The notes beneath the pieces were generated by a model, which saw only the letters and a program-made list of their open reading frames with translations, was not told where the DNA came from and did no database searches. Both the position numbers and the translations under genes were made by a program. Source: Paulinella micropora (lineage: Eukaryota > Cercozoa > Imbricatea > Euglyphida > Paulinellidae). From it: a DNA stretch of 64,000 nt. The stretch is taken from the NCBI GenBank assembly GCA_019918135.1, contig WBZZ01003241.1, forward strand, positions 1 through 64,000, read 5' to 3'. Below are positions 60,957-64,000 of the stretch, in pieces (positions within the stretch are counted from its first letter, which is position 1; the number at the start of each line of letters is the position of its first letter).

Positions 60957-62520
60957 AGATGAAGGTGAAGATGAAGATGAAGACAAAGATGAAGATGAAG
61001 GTGAAGATGAAGATGATGATGAAGTTAAAGGGGGAAAATGCTTCAAAGGGTTGACAGGGGTGAGAGGAAACGAAGCCTTTCTGCGATCAGCTAGTTGCAC
61101 AACGGGAGTCCCAGTGGAAGAACGAGTTGGTTGCGAGAAAATTGAGCGGCTGTCCCCAGAAGCCTTGCTTGCTGGAGACTCTTGATTTGGATCCTGCGTT
61201 TCTATGTCCTGGGTCAGAGTTCGCTTTGGCGGGGTAAGAACAGCTTCAGCAGACGACTTAGCGTTCAAGGAGGCTCGTCGAACCAAGTCGTTGAATGCTT
61301 CCTCGTCCTCTTCCTCATGTTCGGATGGGTTCTCTGGCAGGGAGGCCTTTCCAGAACCAGAAGCCACAGCATGCGACGCACCGAACAAGGAGCCAAGGGG
61401 CTGCGTAGACTCTTGCTCAGCGAGTTGGGAAGAAGGTACGAAGTCGTCACCTTCAGATTCCTAAGTCACATGTAGAGCTTTTATGCATAAAAGGGTCACA
61501 TGAGAAATTTCCAATGTGGAGCTTTTATGCATAAAAGCTCCACATTGGCAATTGCCAATGTGTCCCTTTTATGCATAAAAGCAAAGCACAGAACTACCTG
61601 GGCATCGGTGGCAGCCACCGTGGCGGACTGCTTAGCCAGGTCTTGGAGCATTTCTTTTGTCCTCTTGTTCAGCTGTTCTGCATGCAAAAATGGAATTCAT
61701 AATTTGTTTTTTCAACCGCAAAAAACGGGGAAAAGCACATGGACATTTTTTAAAAAAACGAGACCACACATTCAAATCAAAGTAGTCAAACAACCAAGAC
61801 GTTTCAAACACAAACACAAACACAATGCAAACAAGACAAAAACAAGCACAAGTGAAAAGAGAAGAAGACTGGTTGGTGCTTTGTCTGTAGCCCCCCTCAC
61901 AAAGATGTCTTGCAACGACTCATCCCAGGTCACATCCTGTGGCAGTTTGGCCTTGTTGCCCGCATGCAAACACTTGACCTCTGCGAGGGAAACGCGTTGT
62001 GGCTGTTGCTTGTTTGGATCAAACACACTCACTTGCCACATTCTGCCTGTTGGAGTACTAGTAGAACCAAACTTGCTGACCAAACCGATGCTCGAGCTTC
62101 CAATGTTGGTGTCAGTCTCAACCAAAGGACTGCTCGAGACAAACAGCTCAAGCTTCTCACTTACCCACCAGTGCAAATGTTCAAACGCCTTGTTGATGCT
62201 CTTGTCAGACATCAGCTCAAAGTGACTTTGAAGAGTGTGGACAACACAGCAACGAAGCAAAACTGTCCAAAAAGACTTTTTTGCTCAAGCAAAAAAAACG
62301 ATTGGCCTGAAGCAAAACCCCTGTTTTTTTTTTCAAAATCATAACGAGGGGCCAGCCGAACAAAATGTTTCGGAAAGGGCCAATTGGTCAGTTCCAGACA
62401 ATCGAACTTGAAAACGAACTGTCCAAAGTGGTTTTGGGCAGTGGTGGCACCAGAAAATGTTTTGGTTCCGACAGTTTCTGCTTTTATGCATAAAAGCTCC
62501 ACATTGGAAACCGCCAAAAC
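60957..62520 (-). pseudogene. 5' half of the methyltransferase gene
   Basis: Read on the minus strand. An exon with VSVFDPNKQQPQRVSLAEV and a SDKSINKAFEHLHWWVSEKL helix lies at about 62250-61870. A short exon (61677-61598) follows, then a 137-nt GT-AG intron (61597-61461) with three palindromes, then an exon from 61460 rich in Ser/Glu that ends in a poly-Ser (TCATCTTCA) tract where the copia LTR begins. The same Ser tract resumes at 50183 on the plus strand, which links the two halves. The N-terminal function is not recognised. Confidence 0.5.
61511..61548. repeat. Perfect 38-bp palindrome centred on TGCA
   Basis: Each 19-base arm is CCAATGTGGAGCTTTTATG and its exact complement, inside the intron 61461-61597. 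The core TTTTATGCATAAAA also occurs at 61479-61492 and 61567-61580 in the same intron, and the arm word CCACATTGG recurs beside the copy at 62482-62495. Confidence 0.95.
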
Positions 62521-62637
62521 GACTTTTCGCGTACCCTGAATGGTGTCACTGATGCCTCAAATCACAGTTGAGCCATTTATGCATAAAATCTAATCGTGTA
62601 AAATGATTTTTTGAGGCATTCCCAAAATGTGCTTTTT

Positions 62638-64000
62638 TCAGATTCTTAGGCGCGGGTACCTTTCCTCACTGAGAAGCCACTTTGAAGCGATGGCGAAAGA
62701 GCTTCAAACCCTTCCTCGTCGACCAGACTGCATGGTGATCTGCCAAACTGATCTGAAACTTTGTAAAATTTTTACCAGTACACTGCCCAACCTTGCTTTC
62801 CACATGCATGAAAAAAGAAATGTTTGTCTAGGTGATTTTCTTGGTTTCGAATTCAAAGCATGGTTAAAAACCTTTGCTCCAGACCGACTTCATCGATTCT
62901 GGTCCAAAATGACAACTGTAAAAAATCAAGATGGGAGTTTTCGTAAGTTGGACAGCTTTCAGACCAGAGCTTTGACTGGCGAAGGCAAAGAAGGTTTTGC
63001 ATCTTTTTTCTTTTTCATCATGCTTCAGCATGGACGACGGTTTGTGAAATGGGAACTGGATCTTTGTTTGGAGCTGAAACATCGCGGTCTGAGTCGCGAA
63101 GGAATTCAAGTTTTGTCTGATGCGGGGAGAGTTTTACCTTTAGGGAGTTTCGATCGGCAGCGTAGCACTCGACTTCAAGAAATTAAAGAAAAATTAAGGT
63201 AAAAACACGTGTTCGAACTTCAGTTTTTGCTGTTCATGATCAGAAAGCATGTTTGATCGTTCTGTCTGTCTTCCTGTTTGACAAAAACAGACTTGACGAT
63301 GAAGTGCTTTTATGCATAAAAGCACAGCATTTGGTTTTTCAAATGTGGTCCTTTTATGCACAACATTGGAAAAGCCAAACGAATTGTTTTTACATGGTCA
63401 AATTGATCACCCCTCGTCTTTGCTTGGGGACGAATCGTTTATGAAGTGAATCTGAAATGGGTTGCCGTGCCACCGTGGTCGCCAACGAGTACCACATTGG
63501 TTTTTCCCTTGCATGTACAACTTCAGTGCATTTCAAGAACCCACAGCTTCAACTGCATGCATGAATGAACCAAATGTTCGCTAATGTTGATGAAAACTTG
63601 TCCCGTAAGTGTACATGCTGTGCTTTGTCGGACAAGAGCAACACAGAATGACTTGTTTTCTTCTTTTTAATTGAAGGCAGTTTTAGCACTGTGCAAGTAG
63701 TGTCAAGTCAGACATGTGTTGTCAGTTTACATGAACGATCCCTTTTGAAGGAACCAGGTGGGACTTTACTTCTGCTTTGTCGGGTGAATTCGAAAAATGT
63801 TACATTCACTGACACATGTTACTGTGTTGCAAGTTTAAAGTCTCCAACTCTTGAGATTGGAAGCTTGTTTTGTCTGTGACTTGTGCAGACGTGCTGCGTT
63901 CAACTTGGTTCGACAATTTTGCGACCAGTTTAAAGTTCAGAAATGTAGGTGTCCCAAGACTGGGAACTGGGCCGTACAATGATGGACTCTGAACTGTTGT
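62638..64000 (+). CDS. Multi-exon plus-strand gene, runs off the window
   Basis: An exon from about 62638 (after a TTTTTTCAG acceptor) to 63199 encodes a helical protein with RRPDCMVICQTDLKLC, then WSKMTTVKNQDGSFRKLDSF and LELKHRGLSREGIQVLSDAG; the last pattern resembles helices in DUF6589/KDZ-type transposon proteins, a weak hint. It ends at a GTAAAAAC donor. The following intron contains TTTTATGCATAAAA at 63308-63321 and a partial copy at 63352. A further exon may begin after TTGAAG at about 63676. It is divergent from the methyltransferase half-gene. Confidence 0.45.

Overview
The window looks like nuclear DNA of a eukaryote carrying the decayed remains of a large double-stranded DNA virus. 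The eukaryotic signs are GT-AG introns, a copia-type LTR retrotransposon with a target-site duplication, a gag-like retroelement, a foldback element, long microsatellites and a Polinton-like remnant. The host species cannot be named from the sequence. No rRNA, tRNA or CRISPR array was seen.

Layout. 1-1640: host-type microsatellites and diverged direct repeats. 1640-3990: AT-rich Polinton-like/virophage-like remnant with a GIY-YIG nuclease, an rve integrase and two unknown proteins, cut off on the right. 3990-40916: GC-rich virus-derived block of about 25 genes on both strands, separated by homopolymer-rich spacers. 40917-46440: foldback element, gag-like retroelement and degenerate repeats, interrupting the viral block inside a BTB gene. 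46443-48454: second viral block. 48455-53780: microsatellites, the 3' end and 3' LTR of a copia element, then the 3' half of a methyltransferase gene. 53790-59905: third viral block. 59906-64000: tandem repeats, copia 5' end and 5' LTR on the minus strand, the 5' half of the same methyltransferase gene on the minus strand, and a plus-strand gene running off the end.

Viral gene content. Replication and nucleic-acid enzymes: a PrimPol/UL52-type primase with all three catalytic motifs, a PD-(D/E)XK nuclease with a real intron, a CoiA-like nuclease behind zinc ribbons, and an FtsJ-type methyltransferase fold with altered catalytic positions. Host-facing proteins: Kelch, F-box, BTB and RING/IBR-like proteins, which together suggest ubiquitin manipulation, plus a TMBIM/Bax-inhibitor-like membrane protein and a broken protein kinase. 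Virion-type candidates: a secreted protein with phage-fibre-like repeats and a discoidin-like region, and an unrecognised gene of about 1,500 codons. The primase and the TMBIM-like protein recall herpesvirus-type viruses; the methyltransferase and nucleases recall other large DNA viruses. Affiliation is left open.

State of the virus. Many genes carry frameshifts and several carry in-frame stops of all three kinds, so the copy appears to be decaying, although some breaks in homopolymer runs may be sequencing errors. The two copia LTRs lie in opposite orientation but share the 5-bp duplication TCATC, and the two halves of the methyltransferase gene flank them. The simplest reading is one copia insertion in that gene, later split by viral DNA and by an inversion. 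The introns around this gene carry many copies of the palindrome TTTTATGCATAAAA.
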